Part shown: one piece after another, positions 9,406 through 18,852 of the stretch
How positions within the stretch are numbered: position 1 is the stretch's first letter
How the letters are laid out: each line of letters opens with the position of its first letter
NCBI RefSeq assembly: GCF_000010285.1
Contig: NC_010617.1
Location: 1,798,001-1,862,000, forward strand
Source of the DNA: Kocuria rhizophila DC2201
GTDB lineage: Bacteria; Actinomycetota; Actinomycetes; Actinomycetales; Micrococcaceae
Reading direction: 5' to 3'
DNA: 64,000 nucleotides
The notes under the pieces: generated by a model
Told to the model about the DNA's origin: nothing
The model's database searches: none
The model's input: the letters and a program-made list of their open reading frames with translations, nothing else
Made by a program: the position numbers and the translations under genes

Positions 9406-10041
9406 TTACCGCCCGGACCGCTGCAGCACCGCCGCGGGGTCCTCGCCCCGGTGCAGGGCGATCGCCGTGCGCATGGCACCGCGCGCCCGGCGCCCGTCAC
9501 CGCTGGCCGAGTACGCCAGGCTCAGCCGGTACCAGCCGCCCCAGTCCTCGGGGCGGGCCTCGACCTCGCGCCGCACGACGTCGAAGTGCTCGTCCGCGGC
9601 GGAGCGCACGAACCGGCCGGAGGGCCTGCGGGGCAGGTCGTCGGCGGGCAGCTCCCCGCGGGCCGCGAGCTCGCCGCCCAGGCGCTGGGCGCGCGCCCCG
9701 AAGATGATCTCGCGCAGCATCGCCCAGACGCCGACCGCGGGGATCACGAGCATCGCCACGCCCAGCAGCCTGGGCACCCAGCCCTCGGTGCCCAGCAGCA
9801 GCCACGCACGCTGGAAGGACAGCCCCAGGTAGAGCGTGAGCAGGGCGATCATCAGCGCCGCAAGGATCCTGCCCATCGATCCGGCCTCGAGCACCGTGAA
9901 CACGGCCGCGAACGCGAGCACCGCGATGATCCACGTCTTGGAGGTGCCCGGGAGGGGCAGCAGCACCACGGTGAGCACCGCGAGCACGATCACCGCCGCG
10001 GCCCACCACCGCAGCGTGCTGCGCTTCCCGTCCGCCCTCAC
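9406..10041 (-). CDS. Membrane protein with TPR-like C-terminus
   Basis: A 211-residue protein of unknown function. The first half has four to five hydrophobic segments (WWAAAVIVLAVLTVVLLPLP and later ones), with a tetratricopeptide-like helix pair near the end (DWGGWYRLSLAYSASGDGRRA). A protein of this layout often sits between dapB and dapA in Micrococcales. The GTG start at 10041 overlaps the dapB stop as GTGA, and dapA begins 10 bp after its stop, so it is very probably co-translated with the lysine genes. No enzymatic motif was seen. Confidence 0.7.
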   Translation of the reverse strand: MRADGKRSTLRWWAAAVIVLAVLTVVLLPLPGTSKTWIIAVLAFAAVFTVLEAGSMGRILAALMIALLTLYLGLSFQRAWLLLGTEGWVPRLLGVAMLVIPAVGVWAMLREIIFGARAQRLGGELAARGELPADDLPRRPSGRFVRSAADEHFDVVRREVEARPEDWGGWYRLSLAYSASGDGRRARGAMRTAIALHRGEDPAAVLQRSGR

Positions 10042-10799
10042 AGCCCGAGGTCCATGTAGCCGTCGAGGCCGTGCGTGAGCCCCGGGTACCGCCCGACCGA
10101 GCGCACGCCCAGCAGCACCCCGGTCATGAACGAGACGCGGTCGTAGGAGTCATGGCGCACCGTGAGCTGCTCACCGGTGCTGCCCAGCAGGGTTTCCTGG
10201 TGGGCCACGAGCCCCTGCAGGCGCACGGAGTGCACGTGCACGCCGTCCACCACCGCACCGCGCGCGCCCTGCGGGTCGGACTCCGTGGCGTCCGGGGACG
10301 CCGGGATTCCTGCCCTCTCGCGCGCCGCGGCCACGAGCGCGGCCGTGCGGGCCGCGGTGCCCGACGGCGCGTCGAGCTTGCGGGGGTGGTGCAGCTCCAC
10401 GACCTCCACGGACTCGAAGAACCGGGCCGCGAGCTCCGAGAACTTCATGGCGAGCACTGCGCCGACCGCGAAGTTCGGGGCGATCAGCACCCCGGTGCCC
10501 GGGGAGTCGGCGAGCTGGGCCTCCAGCTCGGCCAGGGCGGCGTCGTCCCAGCCGGTGGTGCCCACGACCGCGTGGATGCCGTGGGAGACCGCGAAGCGCA
10601 CGTTCTCCCGCGTGGCGGCCGGAACCGTGAGGTCCACGACCACCTGCGCGCCGCGGCGCACGAGCTCCGAGAGGTCGTCACCGCGTCCGAGCGCCGCGAC
10701 GAGCTCGAGGTCGGCGGCGTCCTGGACGGCGCGCACCGCCTCCGAGCCCATGCGGCCGTCGCGTCCCAGCACGGCCACCCTGATCGCTTCGTCCGTCAC
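10038..10799 (-). CDS. dapB: 4-hydroxy-tetrahydrodipicolinate reductase
   Basis: DapB reduces the DapA product with NAD(P)H in diaminopimelate synthesis. The 253-residue protein shows an N-terminal nucleotide-binding loop (VAVLGRDGRMGSEAVRAV), a dinucleotide-site motif VVGTTGWDD, and the substrate/catalytic segment VVELHHPRKLDAPSGTA with the HH and K residues. Both ends overlap neighbours in GTGA: its GTG start with the M16 peptidase stop, and its stop with the next gene's GTG. This implies tight translational coupling through the cluster. Confidence 0.96.
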   Translation of the reverse strand: MTDEAIRVAVLGRDGRMGSEAVRAVQDAADLELVAALGRGDDLSELVRRGAQVVVDLTVPAATRENVRFAVSHGIHAVVGTTGWDDAALAELEAQLADSPGTGVLIAPNFAVGAVLAMKFSELAARFFESVEVVELHHPRKLDAPSGTAARTAALVAAARERAGIPASPDATESDPQGARGAVVDGVHVHSVRLQGLVAHQETLLGSTGEQLTVRHDSYDRVSFMTGVLLGVRSVGRYPGLTHGLDGYMDLGL

Positions 10800-12229
10800 T
10801 GTCTGCCTCGTTCCTGTGTCTGCGTGACACCTATCTGCGTGGCGACGCCGGGGCCCACCACGGTGCGCACCGTCGCGTCCTCCGACAGCCGGGCCGCGAG
10901 CTCCTGCACGTCCTGGGAGCTGACTGCCCGGATCCGACGCAGGGACTCGTCCACGTCCATGAACACGCCGGTCTTCAGCTCGGCGGAGCCCAGCCGGGAC
11001 ATCCGCGAGCCGGTGTCCTCGAGCGCGAGCACCGTGGCGCCGCTGAGCTGGCCCTCCACCTTGGCGAGCTCCGCGGCGTCCATGCCGTCCTGGGCCAGCC
11101 GGTCCAGCTCGTCGCGCATGAGCCCCGTGACCCGGTCCACGCGCTCCGCCGTGCAGCCCGCGTACATCCCGAAGAAACCGGCGTCCGAGTAGGAACCGGA
11201 GAAGGAGAACGTGGAGTACGCCAGGCCCTTCTGCTCCCGGATGGTGTGGAACAGCCGGGAGGACATGCCGCCGCCCAGGGCCGCGTTGAGCACGGTCATG
11301 GCGAAGCGCCGCTCGTCCCCGGACTGCAGCCCGGCCCCGCCCAGCACCACGTTGGCCTGCTCCACGGAGCGGTCCAGCGCACGGGTGCCCGTGAGCGGCG
11401 TGAGCAGCGCAGGGGTGGTGGGGCGGCGTGCGCCCGCTCCCCCGCTGGTGCCCGGGTCCCAGCCGGCCCGCGCGAGCGACTCCCGGACCAGCTGCACCAC
11501 GTTCTCGTGCTCGAGCCCGCCCGCGACCGTGACCACGAGGTTCTCGGGCCGGTAGGCGGCGCGGTAGTGCTGCCAGACGGCGTCACGGGCCACGCTGCGG
11601 ATCTCCTCCGGCGTGCCCGCAATGGGACGCGCCAGCGGCGAGCCGTGGAAGACCTGCTCGGTGAACTGCTCGAACGCGAAGTCCGTGGGGTCGTCGCGGT
11701 CCATGGCGATCTCCTCGAGGATCACGCCGCGCTCGCGGTCGAACTCCTCGGGGTCCAGCACCGCGCCGGTGAACATGTCCGCGAGCACGTCCACGGCCAT
11801 GGGCAGCGCCTCGGAGAGCACCCGGGCGTGGTAGCACGTGTGCTCGTGGGAGGTGAAGGCGTTGGACTCACCGCCCACCCGGTCGAAGGCCTCCGCGATC
11901 TCCAGGGAGCTGCGCCGGGCCGTGCCCTTGAACAGCAGGTGCTCCAGGAAGTGGGTGGAGCCCAGCATGCCCGGGGCCTCGTCGCGTGAGCCCAGGCTCA
12001 CCCAGAAGCCCACGGACACCGAGCGCTGCCCGGGCATCTTCTCCGTGAGCACGCGGGTGCCGCACGGCAGCACCGTGCGCATGATGACCGCGCCGTCGGC
12101 GTCGTCGTGGACCGTGTGCGTGAAGCCGCCGGCCGGATCCGTGTCTGGATACGCCCGAAGGCGGGCGTCCTCCGGGGAGCCGTGCTCCTCGGGACCGCCC
12201 GCCTTCAGGGGAAGGTGAACAACCGTCAT
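10796..12229 (-). CDS. M16 family zinc metallopeptidase (processing-peptidase-like)
   Basis: A 477-residue pitrilysin-family peptidase. The inverted zinc motif HFLEH (HxxEH) is at residues 93-97, with the downstream glutamate in GVILEEIAMD and the second M16 half present (EQKGLAYSTFSF). The bacterial family degrades or processes peptides; its natural substrate in actinobacteria is unclear. It sits directly downstream of pnp, the conserved arrangement in this phylum, and overlaps dapB in a GTGA. The ribosome site before the ATG is weak (AGAGGT about 13 bases upstream), so the exact start is less certain. Confidence 0.9.
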   Translation of the reverse strand: MTVVHLPLKAGGPEEHGSPEDARLRAYPDTDPAGGFTHTVHDDADGAVIMRTVLPCGTRVLTEKMPGQRSVSVGFWVSLGSRDEAPGMLGSTHFLEHLLFKGTARRSSLEIAEAFDRVGGESNAFTSHEHTCYHARVLSEALPMAVDVLADMFTGAVLDPEEFDRERGVILEEIAMDRDDPTDFAFEQFTEQVFHGSPLARPIAGTPEEIRSVARDAVWQHYRAAYRPENLVVTVAGGLEHENVVQLVRESLARAGWDPGTSGGAGARRPTTPALLTPLTGTRALDRSVEQANVVLGGAGLQSGDERRFAMTVLNAALGGGMSSRLFHTIREQKGLAYSTFSFSGSYSDAGFFGMYAGCTAERVDRVTGLMRDELDRLAQDGMDAAELAKVEGQLSGATVLALEDTGSRMSRLGSAELKTGVFMDVDESLRRIRAVSSQDVQELAARLSEDATVRTVVGPGVATQIGVTQTQERGRQ

Positions 12230-12249
12230 GTGGTGTGGGTGACCTCTGC

Positions 12250-14505
12250 TCAGTTCTCGTCGTCGGACGCGGCGTCCGAGTCGGAGCCGGCCACCACCGG
12301 GGCGAGCGAGAGCTTGCCGCGGTCGTCCACCTTGGTGATCTCCACCTGGACCTTCTGGCCCACAGAGAGGACGTCGTCCACCTCGTTGACGCGCTTGTCG
12401 TCGTTGAGCTGGCGCATCTCGGAGATGTGCAGCAGACCGTCCTTGCCGGGGGTCAGGGACACGAACGCACCGAACGTGGTGGTCTTGACCACGGTGCCCA
12501 GGTAGCGCTCGCCCACCTCGGGGACCTGCGGGTTGGCGATCGCGTTGATCGCCGAGCGCGCGGCCTCCGCGGACGGGCCGTCAGTGGCGCCGATGTACAC
12601 GGTGCCGTCGTCCTCGATGGAGATGTCGGTTCCGGTGTCCTCCTGGATCTGGTTGATCATCTTGCCCTTGGGGCCGATGACCTCGCCGATCTTGGAGACG
12701 GGGACGGTCACGGAGATCACGCGCGGGGCGAACTCGCTCATCTCGTCCGGCGCGTCGATCGCGGACGTCAGCACGTCCAGGATGTAGAGGCGCGCCTCGC
12801 GGGCCTGGGTCAGCGCGGAGGCAAGCACCGAGGCGGGGATGCCGTCGAGCTTGGTGTCCAGCTGGATGGCCGTGACGAACTCACGGGTGCCGGCGACCTT
12901 GAAGTCCATGTCGCCCAGGGCGTCCTCGGCACCGAGGATGTCGGTCAGGGCCGCGTACTGGACCTCGCCGTCCACGGTGTCCGAGACCAGGCCCATGGCG
13001 ATGCCCGCCACCGGGGCGCGCAGCGGCACACCGGCGTTGTACAGCGCCAGCGTGGACGCACACACGGAACCCATGGACGTGGAGCCGTTGGAGCCCAGCG
13101 CCTCGGAGACCTGGCGGATCGCGTAGGGGAACTCCTCGCGCGAGGGCAGCACCGGGGTGATCGCGCGCTCCGCGAGGGCGCCGTGGCCGATCTCGCGGCG
13201 CTTGGGCGAGCCCACGCGGCCGGTCTCGCCCGTGGAGTACGGCGGGAAGTTGTAGTGGTGGATGTAGCGCTTGTGCTTGACCGGGGACAGCGAGTCGATC
13301 TGCTGCTCCATCTTGAGCATGTTCAGCGTGGTGACACCCATGATCTGGGTCTCGCCGCGCTCGAACAGCGCGGAGCCGTGCACGCGCGGGAGCACGTCCA
13401 CCTCGGCGCTGAGCTGGCGGATGTCCGTGAGCCCGCGGCCGTCGATGCGCACCTTGTCCTTGAGAATGCGCTGGCGCACGGTCTGCTTGGTCAGGGCCTG
13501 GTAGGCACCGTTGACCTCGTCCGCGCGGCCCTCGAAGGGCTTGCCCTCACCGGTGAGCTCGGCCAGCGTGTCGTGGTGCAGCTCGTCCGTGGCGGCCTCG
13601 CGCTCCTGCTTGCCGGCGATCGAGTAGACCTGGGCCATGCGCTCGCCCACGAACTGCTCGACGGCCTGGGCGGCGTCGTCCCCGAACCCGCCGAAGCGGG
13701 GCAGGTCCAGCTCGGGCTTGCGGTTGCGGGCCGCGAGGTCCGCCTGCGCATCGCACAGGGCCTTGATGAACGGCTTGGAGGCCTCGAGGCCCTCCGCCAC
13801 GAGCTCCTCGGACGGGGCGACCGCGCCCTGGCCCTTGATGAGCTCCCACGCGTTGTCGGTGGCCTCGGCCTCGACCATCATGATGGCGACGTCCTGGCCG
13901 CCGTCCTTGGTGGTCACCACGCGCCCGGCCACGGCCATGTCGAACACGGCGTTCTCGAGCTGCGAGTGCTTGGGGAACGCGATCCACTGGTGGCCGCCGT
14001 TCTCCTCGGCCATCAGGGCCATGCGCACGCCGCCCACGGGGCCCTGGAAGGGCATCCCGGACAGGGTGGTGGACATGGAGGCGGCGTTGATCGCCACGGT
14101 GTTGTAGATCTCGTCCGGGGCGATGGACATGACGGTGACGACCACCTGCACCTCGTTGCGCAGGCCCTTGCCGAACGCGGGGCGCAGCGGGCGGTCGATC
14201 AGGCGGCACGTGAGGATCGCGTCCGTGGACGGGCGGCCCTCACGACGGAAGAACGAGCCGGGGATGCGGCCCGCGGCGTACATGCGCTCCTCGACGTCCA
14301 CCGTGAGCGGGAAGAAGTCGAAGCCCTCGCGGGGGTGCTTGCCCACGGCCGTGGCCGAGAGCATCGAGGTCTCCTCGTCGATGTAGACCATGGCCGAGCC
14401 GGCGGCCTGACGGGCGAGACGCCCGGTTTCGAAGCGCACGACGCGCTTTCCGTAGGAGCCGTTGTCGATGACGGCTTCGGCACTCTGGATCTCGGGACCC
14501 TCCAA
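12250..14505 (-). CDS. pnp: Polyribonucleotide nucleotidyltransferase (PNPase), TTG start
   Basis: PNPase is a phosphorolytic 3'-5' exoribonuclease and guanosine pentaphosphate synthetase in actinobacteria. The 751-residue protein has two RNase PH-like domains (including [14 protein letters not shown] and [15 protein letters not shown]), a KH domain ([15 protein letters not shown]) and an S1 domain ([11 protein letters not shown]). The start is TTG at 14505, supported by a perfect GGAGGTGA ribosome site five bases upstream; no in-frame ATG or GTG fits. The M16 peptidase gene follows after 20 bp. rpsO lies upstream across a hairpin-rich gap. Confidence 0.97.
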   Translation of the reverse strand: MEGPEIQSAEAVIDNGSYGKRVVRFETGRLARQAAGSAMVYIDEETSMLSATAVGKHPREGFDFFPLTVDVEERMYAAGRIPGSFFRREGRPSTDAILTCRLIDRPLRPAFGKGLRNEVQVVVTVMSIAPDEIYNTVAINAASMSTTLSGMPFQGPVGGVRMALMAEENGGHQWIAFPKHSQLENAVFDMAVAGRVVTTKDGGQDVAIMMVEAEATDNAWELIKGQGAVAPSEELVAEGLEASKPFIKALCDAQADLAARNRKPELDLPRFGGFGDDAAQAVEQFVGERMAQVYSIAGKQEREAATDELHHDTLAELTGEGKPFEGRADEVNGAYQALTKQTVRQRILKDKVRIDGRGLTDIRQLSAEVDVLPRVHGSALFERGETQIMGVTTLNMLKMEQQIDSLSPVKHKRYIHHYNFPPYSTGETGRVGSPKRREIGHGALAERAITPVLPSREEFPYAIRQVSEALGSNGSTSMGSVCASTLALYNAGVPLRAPVAGIAMGLVSDTVDGEVQYAALTDILGAEDALGDMDFKVAGTREFVTAIQLDTKLDGIPASVLASALTQAREARLYILDVLTSAIDAPDEMSEFAPRVISVTVPVSKIGEVIGPKGKMINQIQEDTGTDISIEDDGTVYIGATDGPSAEAARSAINAIANPQVPEVGERYLGTVVKTTTFGAFVSLTPGKDGLLHISEMRQLNDDKRVNEVDDVLSVGQKVQVEITKVDDRGKLSLAPVVAGSDSDAASDDEN

Positions 14506-14806
14506 GGGTCACCTCCGTTTCTTCGCGCTGCGCGACCCGCGCGGCACACCGGTCTTCGATCGAGGCGCTCGCACCGCTCTCGCGTTGCGAAGGCCACTGT
14601 CGAGGACCGCGACATGCGGCGGGCTGCGCAGCCAGGTTGTTTCTGCTGCGGCGGGTCCGGCGGACCCGCGCTCTGGGGTGTCGGGTCGGTCAGGACCCGT
14701 GGGCCCGCGTCACCGCGGGCCCCGGCGGTGTCCGTCACGGACGGCGCCGGGTGTGGTGATTCCCCGCGTGCCGCAACGGCAGCGCGGGGAACCACTGGGA
14801 CTCACA
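14506..14806 (-). promoter_or_regulatory. rpsO-pnp intergenic region with three hairpins
   Basis: This 301-bp gap has no gene. Reading from rpsO towards pnp it contains the rpsO terminator (14760-14791), a second hairpin near 14723-14751 with CCGGCG/CGCCGG arms, and a perfect 9-bp stem GGGCCCGCG with a TCAC loop at 14701-14722. The remainder up to the pnp ribosome site has no clear motif. In many bacteria the rpsO-pnp spacer carries processing and autoregulation sites, and such a role here is an inference. Confidence 0.5.
14760..14791 (-). terminator. Terminator downstream of rpsO
   Basis: An inverted repeat (TTCCCCGCG with CGCGGGGAA, extended by GCC/GGC after a one-base bulge) lies 15 bp past the rpsO stop codon. 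Confidence 0.65.
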
Positions 14807-15076
14807 TCACTTGCGCAGGCCGAGACGCTCGATGAGCGCACGGTAGCGGGCGATGTCAGTGCGACGCAGGTAGTCAAGCATGCGACGACGCCGACCCACC
14901 AGGGCCATGAGGCCGCGACGGGTGTGGTGGTCGTGCTTGTGCATCTTCAGGTGCTCGGTCAGGTCGGAGATCCGACGGGACAGAACGGCGATCTGCACCT
15001 CGGGCGAACCGGTGTCGCCCTCGTGCGTCGCGTACTCGGTGATGATCTGGTTCTTGATCGCGGCATCCAGTGCCAT
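14807..15076 (-). CDS. rpsO: 30S ribosomal protein S15
   Basis: An 89-residue S15 of standard length that binds 16S rRNA in the small subunit platform. Family signatures visible include [17 protein letters not shown], the [11 protein letters not shown] segment and the C-terminal LIERLGLRK. The ATG at 15076 follows a GAGGAG ribosome site. It is followed by a terminator and then pnp, the classic rpsO-pnp order. A long leader lies upstream. Confidence 0.98.
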   Translation of the reverse strand: MALDAAIKNQIITEYATHEGDTGSPEVQIAVLSRRISDLTEHLKMHKHDHHTRRGLMALVGRRRRMLDYLRRTDIARYRALIERLGLRK

Positions 15077-15294
15077 GGGTAACTCCTCGAGTTAGTACCG
15101 TGACCGCCCGGTGCGTGAGATTCCCGCCCGGGGTCCGGGGCGTGCCCCGGGGCCCGACCGCCACGGACCGCAGTCAGACCGTGGACCATCCTAGCCGATG
15201 TGGCCCGCGGACACCGCACCGCCGCCCGTGACCTGTGCACGCGGCGGTCCACCGGTGCGTTCCGGGTGTCTGCGCGGGCTGTGACAATGGGGGC
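15077..15294 (-). promoter_or_regulatory. rpsO promoter and leader
   Basis: On the minus strand, a -10-like TAGGAT lies at 15188-15193, giving a leader of about 105 nt before rpsO. The leader holds a strong hairpin (15135-15150, CCGGGGC-GT-GCCCCGG). S15 represses its own mRNA through leader structures in several bacteria; whether this hairpin does so here is an inference. The rest of the gap, up to the plus-strand genes, shows no other clear signal. Confidence 0.45.
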
Positions 15295-15429
15295 ATGCAG
15301 ACAGACAGCACCGCCCCGCACCCGCCGCACCGGCGCGCGCGGGCCGTCTCCCCGGTTCCCGCCCGCCCACACCATCCGCGTGCGCACCGCACCCGGTCCG
15401 GTTCCGCACCGCAGGGAGGGCTCTCGTGA
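15295..15429 (+). CDS. Possible 44-residue upstream reading frame before mtnN
   Basis: A short frame beginning ATG CAG ACA GAC AGC and ending in a TGA that overlaps the nucleosidase GTG start as GTGA. A GGGGG run lies just before the ATG, and a TGACAAT sequence 7 bases upstream could be a -10 element of a leaderless transcript. The peptide is rich in proline, histidine and arginine and resembles no family I recognise. It could be a coupling leader peptide or chance; the low-complexity composition favours caution. Confidence 0.25.
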   Translation: MQTDSTAPHPPHRRARAVSPVPARPHHPRAHRTRSGSAPQGGLS

Positions 15430-16175
15430 GGGACGACGCCGCCCTGTTCACCGCGTGCGTGGGCGCACCGGCCGTCGTGGTCGCCATGGCCGAGGAGGCC
15501 CAGCCGTTGCTGGACCTCGCCGGGGCGCGCAGCCGTGCCCCCCAGCTTGTGGGGGGCGCCGAGCTGCACGCCCTCGAACTGGACGGCGCCCACGTGCTGC
15601 TGGTGCGCACCGGCATCGGGCTGGTCAACGCGGCGTCGGCGCTCACGGCGGTGATCGAGAGGTTCGAGCCCGGTGTCGTGGTCTCCGCCGGGTCCTGCGG
15701 CGGGCTGCGCGCGGACGTGAACGTGGGAGACCTCGTGATCGGGACCGACTTCCGCTACACGGATGCGGACGCCACGGCCTTCGGCTACGTCCCGGGGCAG
15801 GTGCCCGGGATGCCCGAGAGCTACCACTCCTCCCCCGCGCTCGTCGCGGCGGCGCAGGCCGTCCCGGCACCCGAGGGCCGCGCCGTGTGGCACGGCACGA
15901 TGCTCTCGGGCGGATCCTTCGTCACGGCCGAGAACGTGGGTGCCACGCGCGAGGTCTTCCCCGATGCGCTGAGCACGGACATGGAGAGCACCGCGCTGGC
16001 GCAGGTGTGCGGCAGCCACCACCTCCCGTTCCTGGCGGTGCGCAGCATCTCGGACCTGTGCGGGCCCGCCGCGGACCAGCAGTTCCACCTGGAGCTGGAC
16101 GTGGTCGCCCGGATCAGTGCCCTGGCCGTGCTCCGGCTGCTGGCCGAGCTCGACGCCGCGCCGCGCGGGTCATGA
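15426..16175 (+). CDS. mtnN: 5'-methylthioadenosine/S-adenosylhomocysteine nucleosidase
   Basis: A 249-residue PNP/UDP-family nucleosidase that cleaves methylthioadenosine and S-adenosylhomocysteine, recycling SAM by-products. Visible motifs are VAMAEEAQPLL near the N-terminus, VSAGSCGGL, the substrate-ribose segment DALSTDMESTA and the catalytic aspartate in AVRSISD. The GTG at 15426 was chosen because GGGAGGG precedes it by five bases. It is transcribed away from rpsO and followed by an aldo/keto reductase on the same strand, 100 bp downstream. Confidence 0.9.
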   Translation: MRDDAALFTACVGAPAVVVAMAEEAQPLLDLAGARSRAPQLVGGAELHALELDGAHVLLVRTGIGLVNAASALTAVIERFEPGVVVSAGSCGGLRADVNVGDLVIGTDFRYTDADATAFGYVPGQVPGMPESYHSSPALVAAAQAVPAPEGRAVWHGTMLSGGSFVTAENVGATREVFPDALSTDMESTALAQVCGSHHLPFLAVRSISDLCGPAADQQFHLELDVVARISALAVLRLLAELDAAPRGS

Positions 16176-16275
16176 CGCGCCCGGTGCGTGGGGCGCAAGG
16201 GCCCCGGGGATAGTCTCGGGTGGGAGCACCACAGCGCAGACCGGCCCGCGGGCCGAGGAAGACGAGGAGCACACC

Positions 16276-17145
16276 GTGAGTGACAGCAAGAAGGACCTCC
16301 AGGACGCCGTGCCGGACGTGGCCAAGCACGTGCTGCGGGACGGGCACGAGATCCCCCAGCTCGGGCTCGGCACCTACCCCATGGACGACGCCGAGGCCGA
16401 GGCGCTCGTTCCCGAGGCGCTGTGGCGCGGCTACCGGCTGGTCGACACCGCCGTGAACTACGGCAACGAGCGCGGCGTGGGCCGGGGCATCCGCAGCAGC
16501 GGCATCCCCCGCTCGGAGCTGTTCCTCACGTCCAAGATCCCCGGCCGGGACCATGGGCGCGCCTCTGTACGCCGTTCCCTGGAGGGCACGCTCACCCGCC
16601 TGGGCACCGACCACCTCGACCTCTACATGATCCACTGGCCCAATCCGGGCGTGGACCAGTACGTGCAGACGTGGCGGGAGATGATGACCGCGCGGGACGA
16701 GGGCCTGGTCCGCTCGATCGGCGTGTCCAACTTCCTCCCGGAGCACCTGCTCCGGCTCGAGGCCGAGACCGGTGAGATGCCCGTGGTGAACCAGGTGGAG
16801 CTGCACCCGCAGTACCAGCAGGAGGCGCTGCGCCGCTTCCACCAGGAGCACCGGATCCTCACCGAGGCGTGGTCCCCGCTGGGCCGCAAGACCGACCTGC
16901 TGCAGAGCGAGTGGCTTGCGGAGATCGCCCGGAAGCAGGGCCGCACCCCCGCCCAGGTGGTGCTGCGCTGGCACGTGCAGTCCGGGATCGTGCCGATCCC
17001 CAAGTCCTCGAACCCGCAGCGCATGGCGGAGAACATCGACGTGTTCGAGTGGGAGCTCACGGACGAGCAGATGGAGCGGCTGCGCATGATGCACACCGGC
17101 ATCAGCGGCTCCGGGTTCGATCCGGCGGTGCACGAGGAGATGTGA
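16276..17145 (+). CDS. Aldo/keto reductase (2,5-diketo-D-gluconate reductase-like)
   Basis: A 289-residue NADPH-dependent reductase of the AKR5 type. The catalytic tetrad is complete: D57 (RLVDTAVNYGNE), Y62, K87 (FLTSKIPG) and H120 (LYMIHWPNPG). The cofactor segment IPKSSNPQRMAENIDVF is near the C-terminus. The GTG at 16276 follows GAGGAG by six bases and gives the family's normal N-terminus; the frame upstream overlaps mtnN. The physiological substrate cannot be read from the sequence. A very strong terminator follows the stop codon. Confidence 0.9.
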   Translation: MSDSKKDLQDAVPDVAKHVLRDGHEIPQLGLGTYPMDDAEAEALVPEALWRGYRLVDTAVNYGNERGVGRGIRSSGIPRSELFLTSKIPGRDHGRASVRRSLEGTLTRLGTDHLDLYMIHWPNPGVDQYVQTWREMMTARDEGLVRSIGVSNFLPEHLLRLEAETGEMPVVNQVELHPQYQQEALRRFHQEHRILTEAWSPLGRKTDLLQSEWLAEIARKQGRTPAQVVLRWHVQSGIVPIPKSSNPQRMAENIDVFEWELTDEQMERLRMMHTGISGSGFDPAVHEEM

Positions 17146-17147
17146 GA

Positions 17148-17184
17148 GAACCGGCCGCGGGACGGTGCGTCCCGCGGCCGGTTC
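17148..17184 (+). terminator. Strong terminator after the aldo/keto reductase
   Basis: A perfect 17-bp stem (GAACCGGCCGCGGGACG with its complement) closes a GTG loop, starting 3 bp after the stop codon. It separates the plus-strand pair from the convergent ribF gene and could act in both directions. Confidence 0.85.
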
Positions 17185-17259
17185 CACCGTGGGCTCTGCT
17201 CGACCCGTCTCGCGCGCGTCCCACGGAGGGACAGCACTGCGCAGAGAGGCTGAGCGCGG

Positions 17260-18285
17260 TCAGTCCCCCGAGCGGGGGTGGGTGCGCAGGATGTCGCGGG
17301 TGCGGTTGACGTCGTCGCGCATCTGCTGCACCAGGGCGTCGATGCCGCGGTAGGCCACCATGCCCCGCAGCCGCTCCACGAACTCCACCACCACGGTCTG
17401 TCCGTAGAGGTCGAAGTCCTCCACGGCCTCCTCCGGGCGGTCGATCACGTGGGCCTCCACCTGACGCGTGACGCCCTCGAACGTGGGGTTGGAGCCCACG
17501 GAGATGGCGGTGGGCCAGCGGGTGCCGTCCTGGTCCACGAGCCACCCGGCGTACACACCGTCCGCGGGGATGAAACCGGTGGCCTCGGGGGCGAGGTTGG
17601 CGGTGGGGAAACCGAGCTCCCGGCCGCGGGCCGCGCCGTGCACAACCTCCCCGCGCATCCGGTGCGGGCGCCCCAGCAGACGGGCGGCACCCGCGATGTC
17701 CCCGGCCTCGAGGCACGAACGCACCCACGTGGACGAGCAGCGGCGGTCCTCCCGCCGGCCCGCGGTTCCGGGCTCGTCGCCGTGGCCGTCCTCACCGCGG
17801 GACGAGGGGGTGCCCGGGACGTCCTCCACGACCACGACCTCGAAACCGTGCTGGCGCCCCAGCTCGCGAATGGCGCTGAGATCGCCGGTGTTGTCGCGGC
17901 CCAGGCGCACGTCCGAGCCGATCACGAGGGCCACGGCGCCCAGGGGGTCCACGAGGTAGTCCACCACGAAGCGCTCGGGGCTCAGTTCGGAGAACTCCAG
18001 GCTGTAGGGCAGCACGAGCACCGCGTCCACGCCGGTGCGCTCGAGGGCGTCGAGCTTGTCCTCGAGCCCCATGATGAGACCGGGGTGGGACTCGGGCCGG
18101 TGGACGAGCGCCGGGTGAGGATCGAACGTGACCACCACGGAACGGGCGTGGCGCTCACGCGCGGCGTTCAGCAGACGGGTGAACACCTCCTGGTGACCCC
18201 GGTGGACACCGTCGAAGTTGCCGATGGTGACCGCGGAGGGACCGAACCCCGGGGTGACCTCGTCCAGGCTTCTCCAACGAATCAC
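17260..18285 (-). CDS. ribF: Bifunctional riboflavin kinase/FAD synthetase
   Basis: A 341-residue enzyme that phosphorylates riboflavin to FMN and adenylylates FMN to FAD. The N-terminal FAD synthetase domain begins SAVTIGNFDGVHRGH, with the nucleotidyltransferase signature and VVVTFDPHP. The C-terminal riboflavin kinase domain has ELGFPTANL and SVGSNPTFEG. The GTG at 18285 follows GAGGAG at four bases; the frame extends further upstream without family support. In actinobacteria ribF usually lies next to truB, as here with two small membrane genes between. Confidence 0.95.
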   Translation of the reverse strand: MIRWRSLDEVTPGFGPSAVTIGNFDGVHRGHQEVFTRLLNAARERHARSVVVTFDPHPALVHRPESHPGLIMGLEDKLDALERTGVDAVLVLPYSLEFSELSPERFVVDYLVDPLGAVALVIGSDVRLGRDNTGDLSAIRELGRQHGFEVVVVEDVPGTPSSRGEDGHGDEPGTAGRREDRRCSSTWVRSCLEAGDIAGAARLLGRPHRMRGEVVHGAARGRELGFPTANLAPEATGFIPADGVYAGWLVDQDGTRWPTAISVGSNPTFEGVTRQVEAHVIDRPEEAVEDFDLYGQTVVVEFVERLRGMVAYRGIDALVQQMRDDVNRTRDILRTHPRSGD

Positions 18286-18332
18286 TGTTCTCCTCGATGT
18301 GTTCTGGGATGGTGGTGGCGCACCCCTAGAGC

Positions 18333-18800
18333 CTACCGCTCCGCCCGGGAGGGCCGTGTCAGCCACAGCCAGGCGAGGCCGACAACGGGCAGCACCAGGG
18401 GGATGTATCCGTACCCCGCCCCGAAACCGGACCACACGCTGGCCTTGGGGAACCAGTCATCGTGCACAACGCTGAGCAGCCCGACCCCCAGCACGCCCAC
18501 GAGCTCCACGAGCACCGCCGCGGTGGCCACCCGGTGCCACCCGGCCCCGTTGCGGGACAGCGCCACGGTGGCCACCACGTAGATCGCGGCGGACAGCGTG
18601 GAGAGCAGGATGGCCAACGGGGCCAGGCTGAACTCCGTGGCCAGCTGGTAGAGGGAGCGCACCCCCGCGGAGAGGGAGAAGACCCAGTACACGACGATGA
18701 GCACGCGGCCGAAGCCGGAGCTCTTGCGGTCGTGCCGCCGGTCCCCCGCGCGGCGGCCGAAGCGCTGCTGGAGGGTGCTGTGGGAGGACTCGCGGTCCAT
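18333..18800 (-). CDS. Small integral membrane protein, function unknown
   Basis: A protein of about 155 residues with a short basic N-terminus (RRAGDRRHDRKSSGFGR) and four predicted membrane helices (GRVLIVVYWVFSLSAG, LAILLSTLSAAIYVVATVAL, VATAAVLVELVGVLGVGLL, YIPLVLPVVGLAWLWL). I recognise no family with a known role. Two adjacent ATGs exist; the second (18800) has better spacing from AAAGGA. It lies between ribF and truB in the same direction with small gaps, next to another unknown membrane protein, so the two may work together. Confidence 0.7.
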   Translation of the reverse strand: MDRESSHSTLQQRFGRRAGDRRHDRKSSGFGRVLIVVYWVFSLSAGVRSLYQLATEFSLAPLAILLSTLSAAIYVVATVALSRNGAGWHRVATAAVLVELVGVLGVGLLSVVHDDWFPKASVWSGFGAGYGYIPLVLPVVGLAWLWLTRPSRAER

Positions 18801-18852
18801 CATCGTCCTTTCGCTGCGGAGGGCGCGCCGGCGCTCCCCGGCGCGCCCGTGG

